From assembly GCA_002320455.1 (NCBI GenBank), contig DCKU01000186.1, positions 1 through 24,740 of the forward strand: a stretch of 24,740 nucleotides of DNA, given 5' to 3'. The translations under genes were made by a program, and so were the position numbers. The notes under the pieces are model-generated. The model worked only from the letters and a program-made list of their open reading frames with translations, did not search any database and was not told the origin of the DNA. Shown piece after piece: positions 8,739-16,669 of the stretch (position 1 is its first letter; each line of letters starts with the position of its first letter). Origin of the DNA: Salinisphaera sp. UBA1666 (GTDB lineage: Bacteria > Pseudomonadota > Gammaproteobacteria > Nevskiales > Salinisphaeraceae).

Positions 8739-9975
8739 GTCCGTGCCGCGCCTGTTGCATTACGTCAGCCTCGACGGCGCCGGAGGCGTTGAATTCCAGT
8801 TCGTGGATTTCGTGGCCCGTGCGCGCGCTCTGGCCGGCTGGCGTTCCGACATCGTGGCCTGCGGGCAACGGACCCATCCCCTGATCCAGGACCGTCTGGA
8901 TCCGAGTGTGCGCTTGCGGCGTGAGAAATACGCGGGTCGACTCAAGCTGCCCAAGTGGCCGCCGCAGCTGCGTGCCGCGTGCCAACGCCGCTATGTCCGC
9001 GAAAGCCGGCCCGACGCCGTACTGATCTGGAACCGGCTGCGGGATAGCGAGGACACCCTGGCGGCCGCAGGGCCGCAACGCTGTATCTACTGGGAACGGG
9101 GAGCGGCCTGGTTTACCGGCGAGAGCGCGTCCAAACGCCGGTTTCTTGACGGCGTGCAGGCGGTGTTATGCAACAGCCACGCCGCGCGCCGCATGCTGGA
9201 GCTGCGCTGGGGCTATCAGGGCCAGCTCTGTGTGGTGCCCAATGCGCTGCGTCCGGCGCTCATGCCCCAAGCGCCCGCGGCTCGTTCAGGCTGCGCCGAC
9301 GCCCCTACATGGCGTCTGGGCGTGGCCGCCCGGTTGGAATCGATCAAGGGCGTTGCACTCGCGATCCATGCGCTCGCTTCCATGCGCGACGGTGGAATTT
9401 CGGCAGAGCTGCATATCGCCGGCGATGGACCGCAGCGCGATTCGCTAATGCGCCTGGCCAAGCGCCTGGGCGTGGCGCGTCAGGTCACGTTCCTCGGCCT
9501 GGTTGCAGATATGGCCGTGTTCTATTCGGGGATTGATTTGCTCGTACATGCCGCACTGCGCGAGCCGTTTGGACAGATTGTCATCGAAGCCGCCGCCTAC
9601 GGAGTACCGAGCGTGGTTGCGGGCGTGGATGGTCTTGTAGAGGTCACAAGCGACAGAGAGACCGGCGACGTCGTGTGGCCACAAGCCGACTTGGCGGCTT
9701 ATGCGGCTCTCGGCGCAGACGCCGAGGGTTTGCCGCCGTGGGTCTATCACCCGAACGAGGATACGATTGCCGCGCCGCGTATCGTCGCGCCCGAAATACT
9801 GGCCAAAGCGATCATCGATCTGCTTGCCGACAACCCACGCTATGCGCGATATAGCGCGGCCGGCATTGAACGCGTGGCGACCTCGTTTTCTTTCGACACA
9901 CATGTAAAACGGGCCCTGACCGCCGTTGGCCGATTCGTCGAGGGCCGGTCGCTGACTTGGGAGGGCGCATCATGA
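8731..9975 (+). CDS. GT4 family glycosyltransferase, second of a tandem paralogous pair
   Basis: A 414-residue GT-B transferase similar along its whole length to the preceding gene: LLHYVSLDGAGGVEF against VAHYVSLSGFGGVEQ, CIYWERGAAW against LYWEHGSAW, and an EX7E motif (E278 and E286) in REPFGQIVIEAAAYG. The extra block GLPPWVYHPNEDTIAAPR lies at the same spacing from EX7E as in its neighbour. No good ribosome site marks the start. The GTG at 8731 is chosen because it gives an N-terminus one residue different from the paralogue and overlaps the previous stop by 8 bp; an ATG at 8710 is the alternative. The product is probably a hexose or heptose transferase that adds a related sugar to the one added by its twin, which is inference. 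Confidence 0.85.
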   Translation: MPESVPRLLHYVSLDGAGGVEFQFVDFVARARALAGWRSDIVACGQRTHPLIQDRLDPSVRLRREKYAGRLKLPKWPPQLRAACQRRYVRESRPDAVLIWNRLRDSEDTLAAAGPQRCIYWERGAAWFTGESASKRRFLDGVQAVLCNSHAARRMLELRWGYQGQLCVVPNALRPALMPQAPAARSGCADAPTWRLGVAARLESIKGVALAIHALASMRDGGISAELHIAGDGPQRDSLMRLAKRLGVARQVTFLGLVADMAVFYSGIDLLVHAALREPFGQIVIEAAAYGVPSVVAGVDGLVEVTSDRETGDVVWPQADLAAYAALGADAEGLPPWVYHPNEDTIAAPRIVAPEILAKAIIDLLADNPRYARYSAAGIERVATSFSFDTHVKRALTAVGRFVEGRSLTWEGAS

Positions 9976-11135
9976 CAACGCCGCGCGTGGCGATCGTTTT
10001 TCGTGGTATCGGCGATATCGGCGGGACCAACAACACCATCGCCGATCACGCACGCGAATTTACACGACGCGGCTATGCGGTCGATCTGATTGGCGAGAAA
10101 GTACATAAGGGCGGTGTTACCGCCGATATGGGACGGGCGGTTCGGATCCGACGTCTGCCTATCGCGAAGCGCTGGCGCTGGCGATGGTTCGCCCGGCAAG
10201 CTGACCGGCTCATTACAGCCAATAACTATGCTTTTGTCGCCGGTCATGGTCACGCAACGCGCCAGACGGTGTTATCAATGCACAACTGTCTTCACGCGGC
10301 CCACGAGAGTATTACCGGCCGGCCACTCGAGCCGATTGGCAGTCTGGCGGAAATTCACGACGCCGTATTCTCGGCGGACCGTTTCTCGGTCTGTATCTGT
10401 AATTCAAGACTCATGCAGGCTGATCTGTCGCAACGATACGGAACAGTAATCGAGCGCTTGCCGATCGTCTATCCTGGCTACCGCGCAGAACAGTTTAACC
10501 GTGCGCAAAAGCCGGATTATCGTGACGCCCTACGCGAAAAGCTCGGCGCCGCCGATGAGACTCTCATCGGCCTGGCCACATCGGGTGACTTCAAAAAACG
10601 CGGGCTGGATCTGTTGATCGAGGCGTATGCCCGCCTTTCGCCAGCGTGCCGTGCGCGGAGTCGGCTGCTTGTCATGGGCAAGCCAAGCGGCTCCAAGCCG
10701 TTCGTCGAGCAAGCCCGCTCGGCCGGTGTGGCCGACCGGCTCCATTTTATCGGAGCCACGCGTGAACCCGAGCGTTATTTCCACGCGCTCGATATCTGTG
10801 TGCATCCGGCGAGATTTGAAGAATTTGGGCAGACCGTGCAAGAGGCCATGGCGTGCGGTGTTCCGGTAATCGCGTCGAAGCGTGTTGGCGCAATGGAGCA
10901 GTTGCCGCCGGCTTGGTACGACGCGCTGCCGGAAACGCCCGACGTCGCGGCGCTTGTCACGCAACTTACCGATCTGATCCATTCGGCGGATCGCCGTGTA
11001 GCGTTGGCCGATGTGGGCCATACGGCGGTCGTTGCCAACACCCGCCAAGCCAACGCTCAAGCAACGTTCAATCTGTATCGTGAGGCTGGATTGCCGGTGC
11101 CACCTGCCGGCCATGAGGCTAGAGTGGCAAACTGA
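9972..11135 (+). CDS. GT4 family glycosyltransferase
   Basis: A 387-residue GT-B transferase whose ATG overlaps the previous TGA (ATGA), with GGGAGGG just upstream, so it is translationally coupled. The N-terminus VAIVFRGIGDIGGTNNT is the acceptor-domain loop. GLATSGDFKKRGLDLLIEAYA opens the donor domain, and EEFGQTVQEAMACGVP carries the EX7E pair E283 and E291. The middle contains VLSMHNCLHAAHE, giving it some resemblance to the WaaG branch of LPS glucosyltransferases, but not enough to name it. It lacks the extra C-terminal block found in the two preceding GT4 genes. Confidence 0.86.
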   Translation: MTTPRVAIVFRGIGDIGGTNNTIADHAREFTRRGYAVDLIGEKVHKGGVTADMGRAVRIRRLPIAKRWRWRWFARQADRLITANNYAFVAGHGHATRQTVLSMHNCLHAAHESITGRPLEPIGSLAEIHDAVFSADRFSVCICNSRLMQADLSQRYGTVIERLPIVYPGYRAEQFNRAQKPDYRDALREKLGAADETLIGLATSGDFKKRGLDLLIEAYARLSPACRARSRLLVMGKPSGSKPFVEQARSAGVADRLHFIGATREPERYFHALDICVHPARFEEFGQTVQEAMACGVPVIASKRVGAMEQLPPAWYDALPETPDVAALVTQLTDLIHSADRRVALADVGHTAVVANTRQANAQATFNLYREAGLPVPPAGHEARVAN

Positions 11136-11139
11136 ATCT

Positions 11140-11988
11140 ATGTCCAATATTGATTCGAAACGCAGCCCGTCAGATATGTCGTATGTCGTAGCCGCAGACA
11201 TGACATTGTCCGAGTCGAGCCGGCGGCGTCTCCACGGCATGTACATTCCGGGCCTGACGAAGTGGCGCGGCAAAATCGTGAAAAGGCTAAACCGTTGGCG
11301 CGATCGCTGGCGAACATCTCGAAAGCCGTCGCACATCCGCCTGCGTGGGATTCGCGTTGCGATCGATCGCGCCAGATTTTCGGAGAAGATCATTCGCCGG
11401 CTCTATGACGGCGGCTACGAGCGAGAAGAATGTGTGGCTCTTGAGCGCACGCTTCGCGCCGACGACCGTTTATTGGAGTTGGGTGCGGGTATTGGATATA
11501 TCTCTACGGCGGCGGCGCGGCGCATCGGCAGCACGCGCGTCGTAACGGTCGAAGCCAACGATGCGCTTGCGCCTATCATCGAGGCCACACACCGCGCCAA
11601 TAATGTGACGCCGGAGCGGCGGTTTGGGGTGATGACGGCCAGTAATGATCTTTCGCCCCGCGTCTTTTATCGGCACACGAGAAATCTTTGGTCTTCGTCG
11701 TTGACCCTACCGGACGGGCCCTATGAACAGGTGCAAGTGCCTGCGATGTCCTGGGCCGAAACGCTGTCCGAGTTGCGACCGAGCTATCTGGTCATGGATA
11801 TTGAAGGCGGCGAGATCGAACTTTTGTCGTGTCTCGATGCCGATCATGTGCGTCGGATGCTCATCGAATTCCACCCGCGCAAGACCGGAACAGAAAGCGT
11901 GGCCGGGGTTTTCGAACATCTCCATCGACTCGGGTTCCGCGCCGATCGTGTAGCATCTGGCACGCATATTTATTACTTCGAGCGCTAG
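11140..11988 (+). CDS. FkbM-type SAM-dependent methyltransferase
   Basis: A 282-residue class I methyltransferase, probably methylating a hydroxyl of a sugar. It contains the SAM-binding loop LLELGAGIGYIS from about residue 111, VVTVEAND as the second acidic strand, and VMDIEGGEIELL at about 218-229, which is the D(V/I)EGxE signature of the FkbM family. It ends with HIYYFER, a usual C-terminal strand. The ATG at 11140 lies 4 bp after the preceding stop; upstream in-frame starts exist but overlap the GT4 gene and encode unlike sequence. Its place among glycosyltransferases suggests a sugar O-methylation in the outer core or O-antigen; the acceptor is unknown. Confidence 0.85.
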   Translation: MSNIDSKRSPSDMSYVVAADMTLSESSRRRLHGMYIPGLTKWRGKIVKRLNRWRDRWRTSRKPSHIRLRGIRVAIDRARFSEKIIRRLYDGGYEREECVALERTLRADDRLLELGAGIGYISTAAARRIGSTRVVTVEANDALAPIIEATHRANNVTPERRFGVMTASNDLSPRVFYRHTRNLWSSSLTLPDGPYEQVQVPAMSWAETLSELRPSYLVMDIEGGEIELLSCLDADHVRRMLIEFHPRKTGTESVAGVFEHLHRLGFRADRVASGTHIYYFER

Positions 11989-12059
11989 TTAGCGCCAACA
12001 TGCGCTGTGTAGCGGTGAGGCGTACGCGCCACTCTTGGCTTGCTCCGACCGATTACGAT

Positions 12060-12998
12060 ATGTCTTCTCGCCTGCGCGTTTATGTATTTTCTTATAACCG
12101 GCCCGAATTTTTGGCCAATATCGTCGCCTCGGTCGAAACGCTGATTCCCGACGCAGCGCTTACAATTATCGATGACGACAGTGAAGACCGGCGCATGCGC
12201 AAGCTGCTGGCGCAGTACGAAAGCACGCGGCGCATCCTGCGGCCTTCCACGCATGCCAGATCACAGACCTACAAGACCGGCGGCCTGTATGCCAACAAGA
12301 CGCTGGCCCTAGCCGATGCCGCGGAACAGGGTGCGGACTATGCATTATATATGCACGATGACCAGCAGATCGTGCGGCGGGTAAGTGGCGACGATCTGGC
12401 ACGCTTCGATGCGTTTTTCGCCGCCAATCCGAGTGCGCTCGAGATACAGCCGTGTTTTTTCAAGCATGACCTGCGAGCGGCCGATCGCCAGTACACCCGT
12501 TTGGATGATAGCCAAAACGCCTATTTTCGTGACCAGCCCAATGCTCGAGGCCATCGATACTTTGCGGGATCGGGGCTGTTTCACGTCGAGCGCACGCAAC
12601 AGGTGATAGGAACATTCGGCCTGGGCGAAAAACCCAACGAGGCGTTTCTGTCGGAACGCGCTATATATATGGGGCTCTATGCGTATCCGTTCATGGCATG
12701 GCTGCCGTTTCCGATTTCCTATCGCGGTAAGAAACGCGCTATCACGCATCGATTGATCGAATGGCTGGGGGGCGGTGGCTTTCATCCCATCGATTATCTG
12801 GATGCCGATGAAACCGCGCGCTTGCTGAATCGTGATCTGGGTGAGCGGCCGGTAGCTGAGGACTGGCTTAGCGCGCCAAGCGCGCCGGCCGCCGAAAAGT
12901 GGTCCACGATGGGAGGGTTCTATAACGCCAGCGCTCGCCGCGGGTTCAAGAAGGCCTTGGCGCGTCTGCTATGGAAATGGCAGAAGCGTCGTGGTTGA
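12060..12998 (+). CDS. GT2-like glycosyltransferase (GT-A fold)
   Basis: A 312-residue protein with LRVYVFSYNRPEFL at its N-terminus and LTIIDDDSED at residues 34-43, the nucleotide-binding acidic loop of GT2 enzymes. YMHDDQQIV, with D100 and D101, stands where the metal-binding DXD is expected, although it reads HDD. A later FAGSGLFHVER and GLGEKPNEAFLSERA may form the acceptor and catalytic part. The ATG at 12060 is preferred since similarity begins immediately; an ATG at 12000 would add 20 residues. The gene lies between the FkbM methyltransferase and a pyruvyl transferase in the same run. Donor and acceptor are unknown. Confidence 0.78.
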   Translation: MSSRLRVYVFSYNRPEFLANIVASVETLIPDAALTIIDDDSEDRRMRKLLAQYESTRRILRPSTHARSQTYKTGGLYANKTLALADAAEQGADYALYMHDDQQIVRRVSGDDLARFDAFFAANPSALEIQPCFFKHDLRAADRQYTRLDDSQNAYFRDQPNARGHRYFAGSGLFHVERTQQVIGTFGLGEKPNEAFLSERAIYMGLYAYPFMAWLPFPISYRGKKRAITHRLIEWLGGGGFHPIDYLDADETARLLNRDLGERPVAEDWLSAPSAPAAEKWSTMGGFYNASARRGFKKALARLLWKWQKRRG

Positions 12999-13968
12999 GT
13001 CGCTCAATTTGAAAAGTTTTCTGTCGCGTCTGCCGGAGTTTTTGCCGCCCGGGCGCCCTGTGGTGTATTTCGATTACGCGGTCTATTCCAACGTCGGCGA
13101 TCTGTTGATCCACAAGGCCACCGAGGCGTTTTTTAGCGCCAACGGCAATCGTGTGATCGATGCCTTCAGTCTCCAGAACTACGGCAAGGCGCTCAAACGG
13201 CGCTTCGCAAAGGACGCGATTCTGGTGTTTCAGGGGGGCGGCAACCTGGGCGATCTGTTTCCGCGTCACGATCGGCTGCGTCTGGATGTGTTGAACGCGT
13301 TTCCATCGCATGCAGCCGTTGTGCTGCCACAAACCGCCTATTACAGCGACCACGCCCAGGCCAGTGCCATATTGTCAGCGTATGCGGATCATCCGCGGCT
13401 TGAGATTCTGTTGCGCGATACGCGCAGTCTCGATCTCGTGACCCCACACCTGCCGGGGCGCGCGCATCTCATGCCGGATATGGCCCATGTACTTCAAAAC
13501 GACGCCTTCGTGCACGCTGCCTGGCGCAATGTCGTACCCCGTGGTGACCTCGACTTCATGCGTGAGCCCTGGACGCCCGATGCAGGCGCAGGCAGGCCCA
13601 CGCGAGTGGGCGAGCGTGATATTCGGGTCTGGAACTGGCCAGAGTACTTATTGGCTGAGGAATGGCGCTGGATAGAGGCCGCCAAGAAACGCCACCGACG
13701 TGATGCCCGACGCTGGCACACCCGCGGGCCACTTCGCTACTGGCGCCCGCGCCGCGACCGGATTCTGACCCGCGCACTTGCTTATTTCGCAGCATACGAA
13801 TGTATCCATACCAATCGACTGCACGGTAGCTTGATCGGGCTGCTCTGCAACCGACGGGTCGTCATGTACGACACGGCCTACGGCAAGCTGGCCGGCTATT
13901 ATCACACCTGGCTCGCGGATGATAACGCCGTGACCTTTGGCGGGGCGCTGGACAGGGCTACAGTTTAA
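12991..13968 (+). CDS. Polysaccharide pyruvyl transferase family protein
   Basis: Members of this family transfer pyruvate from phosphoenolpyruvate to a sugar, forming a ketal on exopolysaccharide or LPS. The 325-residue product has VYSNVGDLLIHKA near residue 32, QGGGNLGDLFP at about 81-91 and the C-terminal signature HTNRLHGSLIG at 273-283 followed by VVMYDTAYGKL. These are the conserved blocks of the CsaB/ExoV/AmsJ group. The length suits the family. Translation probably starts at the GTG at 12991, overlapping the previous gene by 8 bp; no ATG lies near in frame. This is the last gene of the rightward run, and it meets the leftward block with a gap of 10 bp and no visible terminator. Confidence 0.88.
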   Translation: MVESLNLKSFLSRLPEFLPPGRPVVYFDYAVYSNVGDLLIHKATEAFFSANGNRVIDAFSLQNYGKALKRRFAKDAILVFQGGGNLGDLFPRHDRLRLDVLNAFPSHAAVVLPQTAYYSDHAQASAILSAYADHPRLEILLRDTRSLDLVTPHLPGRAHLMPDMAHVLQNDAFVHAAWRNVVPRGDLDFMREPWTPDAGAGRPTRVGERDIRVWNWPEYLLAEEWRWIEAAKKRHRRDARRWHTRGPLRYWRPRRDRILTRALAYFAAYECIHTNRLHGSLIGLLCNRRVVMYDTAYGKLAGYYHTWLADDNAVTFGGALDRATV

Positions 13969-13978
13969 TCGATCTGTT

Positions 13979-14830
13979 TCAGTCGGCGGTGGCCAGTCGT
14001 CGTCTTGCCTCTGCCCTGGTTAGGCCCAGGCCTTCGGATAGATAGCGCAGACAGCGATCGATACCCAGTTCGCGCAGGCGATACGAGGTCAGATGCACAA
14101 AGCAGTCGGCCTCGGCGCTGGTTATGCTGGCCGGATCGGGAAAATACAAACCAAACGCGGGCGGTCGTCCCAAGGCGTGCGAATCGGCACAGGCCAGTAG
14201 TGCTTCCTGATCCTGTCGAAATCGACCGCTCGTCAAGCAGGCCCGCCAGTCGTCGAAGAATGGCGCCGCACGCTGGCTGTCGATGAGCATCAATCCGCCG
14301 TGAAACGGCATACGACGTTCGCTGGGATCAGGGTAGAACAGCGCAGCGTGCTCGCCCATGCAGTCGATGGCCTGTCGGCACCAGCCGCGAATATCGGCGC
14401 CTATTAGGATATCGGCATCCAGATAGAGCACATACCGCTCGGGCACCCACCGATGCAGAAAGGTCTTGCAGGTCTTGATGACCATCTGGTGGCGTGTACG
14501 CGCCACTGTGATGGTCGCCACATTGTCCAGATCGTGAAAGTCGTCGGGACGGTCGGTTACCACATAGATCGGGCCGTGATAGCCACCGATACGACGCAGA
14601 CCGGCGATGAGCACGCCAGCCCAGGTGGCGTATTGCGCGCCGCAGGCGATTAGCGCGATAGCAAAATCGCACGGCAGATCCTCGGCCGGCGAAAGAGAGG
14701 GCGGCCTCGAGCGCGGCGACAGACGGTCCTTGAGTCGCCAGCGCCAATAGCGAAAGCGTTGTCGACGGCGTCGCTGCTTCGACAGCTCGGGCACCGTAGC
14801 CTCGAGTGCGGCGCGCCGCTCGCGTGACAC
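13979..14830 (-). CDS. GT8-like glycosyltransferase (nucleotide-sugar transferase with DAD motif)
   Basis: A 283-residue GT-A fold protein. FAIALIACGAQYATW begins the nucleotide-binding domain at about residue 56. GPIYVVTDRPDDF follows, and RYVLYLDADILI carries the metal-binding DXD at 138-140. FHGGLMLI at about 177-184 matches the conserved acceptor-side glycine motif of GT8-type enzymes. The start is the GTG at 14830; no earlier in-frame start follows the upstream stop. The paralogue at 16670 has its DAD at residues 139-141, nearly the same distance, which supports this start. The N-terminal 50 residues are basic and may bind membrane or acceptor. It is the last gene of the leftward operon and is overlapped by the preceding methyltransferase frame. 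Confidence 0.82.
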   Translation of the reverse strand: MSRERRAALEATVPELSKQRRRRQRFRYWRWRLKDRLSPRSRPPSLSPAEDLPCDFAIALIACGAQYATWAGVLIAGLRRIGGYHGPIYVVTDRPDDFHDLDNVATITVARTRHQMVIKTCKTFLHRWVPERYVLYLDADILIGADIRGWCRQAIDCMGEHAALFYPDPSERRMPFHGGLMLIDSQRAAPFFDDWRACLTSGRFRQDQEALLACADSHALGRPPAFGLYFPDPASITSAEADCFVHLTSYRLRELGIDRCLRYLSEGLGLTRAEARRRLATAD

Positions 14831-15621
14831 GCGCTCGATACGCGCGCCCGGCGCGGGCGTACCCGGTACGGGCGGCCCAGTAACGCACGACGGAAATTAC
14901 GCCAGGCCCCGGCCAGGCTTGTCAGCCGCTCGATTTGTGCCTGCTGGCGCGCCAAAGCGGCTTGAAAGACTTGCGGGTGTACCACGGCTTGCATGGCATC
15001 GATTTCTGGTTCCGGGCGGCTGAGCAGATGTTTCATGTCGCTGCGGTGTACAAACAAAAAAAGATTCTGGGCGAACCAGGGTCGCACCGTATCGTCGTTC
15101 CACAGACGCTCACGAAAAGGGGCCAGCGCGGCATATCCACGCTCGGCAAATCGACTCATCCAATAGTCCGGCCACCGTTCATTAATATGTCCTTTGCCGC
15201 CTTGCCCGGGAATAGCAGCAGAGAACAGAACCGTTGAGGCCGTGCCGGTCAGAAGATCGATGAGCCCGTCGGCACAGGCCGCCGGTAAATGCTCGGCTAC
15301 TTCTAGACACATGGCGAGGCTCGCGCGGCGCGGCGGGCCGTGCTCGACCAGCGTGGTGAGATCCCAGGCATCGATCTGATCGGCTCCCACGACCATTAAC
15401 GCCGGATCGACCCAGCTTCCTTCATAGCCGCGGATATCGTCAACACCCAGCCGCAGGCGTGCAGCGTCCAGCCATGTGCCCACCCCACAGCCGTAATCAA
15501 CCACCGAGTCGATATCAGGTATCAGATCCGCCAGTACTGACATGACGATATCGGCCGACGCTCGAGAACGTGTCTCGCGGGACTTGTAAAAGTTTTCGGG
15601 GTAGAGCATTGCATCGGTCAT
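14650..15621 (-). CDS. Class I SAM-dependent methyltransferase, C-terminus doubtful
   Basis: A methyltransferase starting at the ATG at 15621, whose ATGA overlaps the stop of the upstream GT2 gene. VVDYGCGVGTWLDAA at about residues 41-54 is the SAM-binding loop and MCLEVAEHLP the following acidic motif. NLFLFVHR closes the Rossmann domain. Sequence up to AWRNFRRALLG looks like a normal C-terminal tail. The remaining 60 or so residues read in an offset frame through the start of the GT8-like gene and are rich in Arg, Ser and Cys, as expected for shadow coding. Either the native stop was lost near 14870 or the overlap is genuine. The substrate is probably a glycan sugar. Confidence 0.78.
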   Translation of the reverse strand: MTDAMLYPENFYKSRETRSRASADIVMSVLADLIPDIDSVVDYGCGVGTWLDAARLRLGVDDIRGYEGSWVDPALMVVGADQIDAWDLTTLVEHGPPRRASLAMCLEVAEHLPAACADGLIDLLTGTASTVLFSAAIPGQGGKGHINERWPDYWMSRFAERGYAALAPFRERLWNDDTVRPWFAQNLFLFVHRSDMKHLLSRPEPEIDAMQAVVHPQVFQAALARQQAQIERLTSLAGAWRNFRRALLGRPYRVRPRRARVSSACHASGAPHSRLRCPSCRSSDAVDNAFAIGAGDSRTVCRRARGRPLFRRPRICRAILLSR

Positions 15622-16589
15622 GGAACCTGGCCTCGATGCTTGTAGCGTTCCAGAAGTTGACCGAAGCGCAGCTCGAAGGTGATGCCAGCGGTGATATAAC
15701 GCTCGTGCGTGGCGAACCAATGAGCCAGGCGTGTTCGAAGCCAGGCACGTCCCACAGCCAAAAGCAGTTTGAGCGGCATGCCGCGCACGTATAGCCGTCG
15801 CGGTTTCTTATCGCTGGGCAGATAGACCTGCCCGCGGCCTTTATTGCGCGCACGGCGAAATAGCCAACCGGCATCGGTCTGTTCGGGTCGAACGACGTGA
15901 CAGACCCGTGCTGTTGGTACGTGGATGTATCGATGGCCTTCACGGGCTAGGGACCCGAGATAGGCGGCCTCGCCGCCCATGGCATAACTGCCGGCCTGTG
16001 GCCCCAGATGCTCTGGAAAACGGCGCCCGATGACGGCGGCTCGTCGCAGCGCAAAGCTTGGACCGTAGGGATGGATTTTGACCGGGCCCTCGTCGTCGCG
16101 TGGTGCGTAACGCGCAAACGCGGTACTTGCGAACGCGAAATCCGCATGGGTCAGCCACGCTGGGGTGCCCGGCGGAAAGCGGGGGATGATACGCGCGCCG
16201 AAGATCGAGTCATCGGGCCAGCGAGCCGCAGCAGCGTGATACGCCTTAATACATCCCGGCTCTGGAATGACGTCGTCATCCGTGAACACCACCAGCGCGC
16301 CACGAACGCAGTCCATGGCGTGATTACGGGCCCGGTTCTGACCGCCGGCCGTTACGTGGAGCACGGTCAGCGGCAGCGTCTGCTTCGCCTGTTGTAGAAT
16401 ATCGGGCGTGGCGTCGCCGCTATCGTTGTCAACAACGATGAGCTCCCAGGTCAGGCCCTGGGTATCAAGCGTTGCGTACGCGGCCAGCGTTTCACGCAGC
16501 TGATCGGCGCGGTCACGCGTAGCGAACAAAATGCTGACATCGAGGGCTGCATCGATTGACGCATCGTCGATCGCTGTCATCTCACGCAT
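15618..16589 (-). CDS. GT2 family glycosyltransferase
   Basis: A 323-residue inverting GT-A glycosyltransferase. VSILFATRDRADQL opens the fold. ELIVVDNDSGD at about 49-59 is the nucleotide loop, GQNRARNHAMD a typical GT2 segment, and VVFTDDDVIPEPG with D104 to D106 the metal-binding region. MGGEAAYLGSLAREG further on matches the ED-type catalytic region of family 2. The C-terminal third is basic with RRLYVRGMPLKLLLAVGRAWL, possibly membrane associated. The ATG at 16589 or one at 16580 is the start. It heads a three-gene leftward operon, and its stop shares ATGA with the methyltransferase. Confidence 0.88.
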   Translation of the reverse strand: MREMTAIDDASIDAALDVSILFATRDRADQLRETLAAYATLDTQGLTWELIVVDNDSGDATPDILQQAKQTLPLTVLHVTAGGQNRARNHAMDCVRGALVVFTDDDVIPEPGCIKAYHAAAARWPDDSIFGARIIPRFPPGTPAWLTHADFAFASTAFARYAPRDDEGPVKIHPYGPSFALRRAAVIGRRFPEHLGPQAGSYAMGGEAAYLGSLAREGHRYIHVPTARVCHVVRPEQTDAGWLFRRARNKGRGQVYLPSDKKPRRLYVRGMPLKLLLAVGRAWLRTRLAHWFATHERYITAGITFELRFGQLLERYKHRGQVP

Positions 16590-16616
16590 GCCCCGTGGGC
16601 TCTCCGAATATCAACA

Positions 16617-16625
16617 ATTATAGCA
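16617..16625 (-). promoter_or_regulatory. Extended -10 promoter for the leftward GT2 operon
   Basis: On the minus strand the bases read TGCTATAAT, a perfect extended -10 element (TGnTATAAT), 28 nt upstream of the GT2 start at 16589. No good -35 hexamer is present, which is usual for extended -10 promoters. The 80-bp region also separates the divergent GT8-like gene. Confidence 0.55.
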
Positions 16626-16669
16626 GCCACGAGACAAAACGCTGTGCTATCGGCGGTCAAGGACGATTC

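Noticed and set aside
10530..11393. Minus-strand open frame of 287 codons
   Set aside because: It lies across the GT4 and FkbM genes, which both carry strong motifs, and its product has no recognisable domain.
14328..14888. Third open frame of 186 codons across the methyltransferase/GT8-like junction
   Set aside because: No motif is visible, and the two other frames hold recognisable families. High GC explains the open frame.
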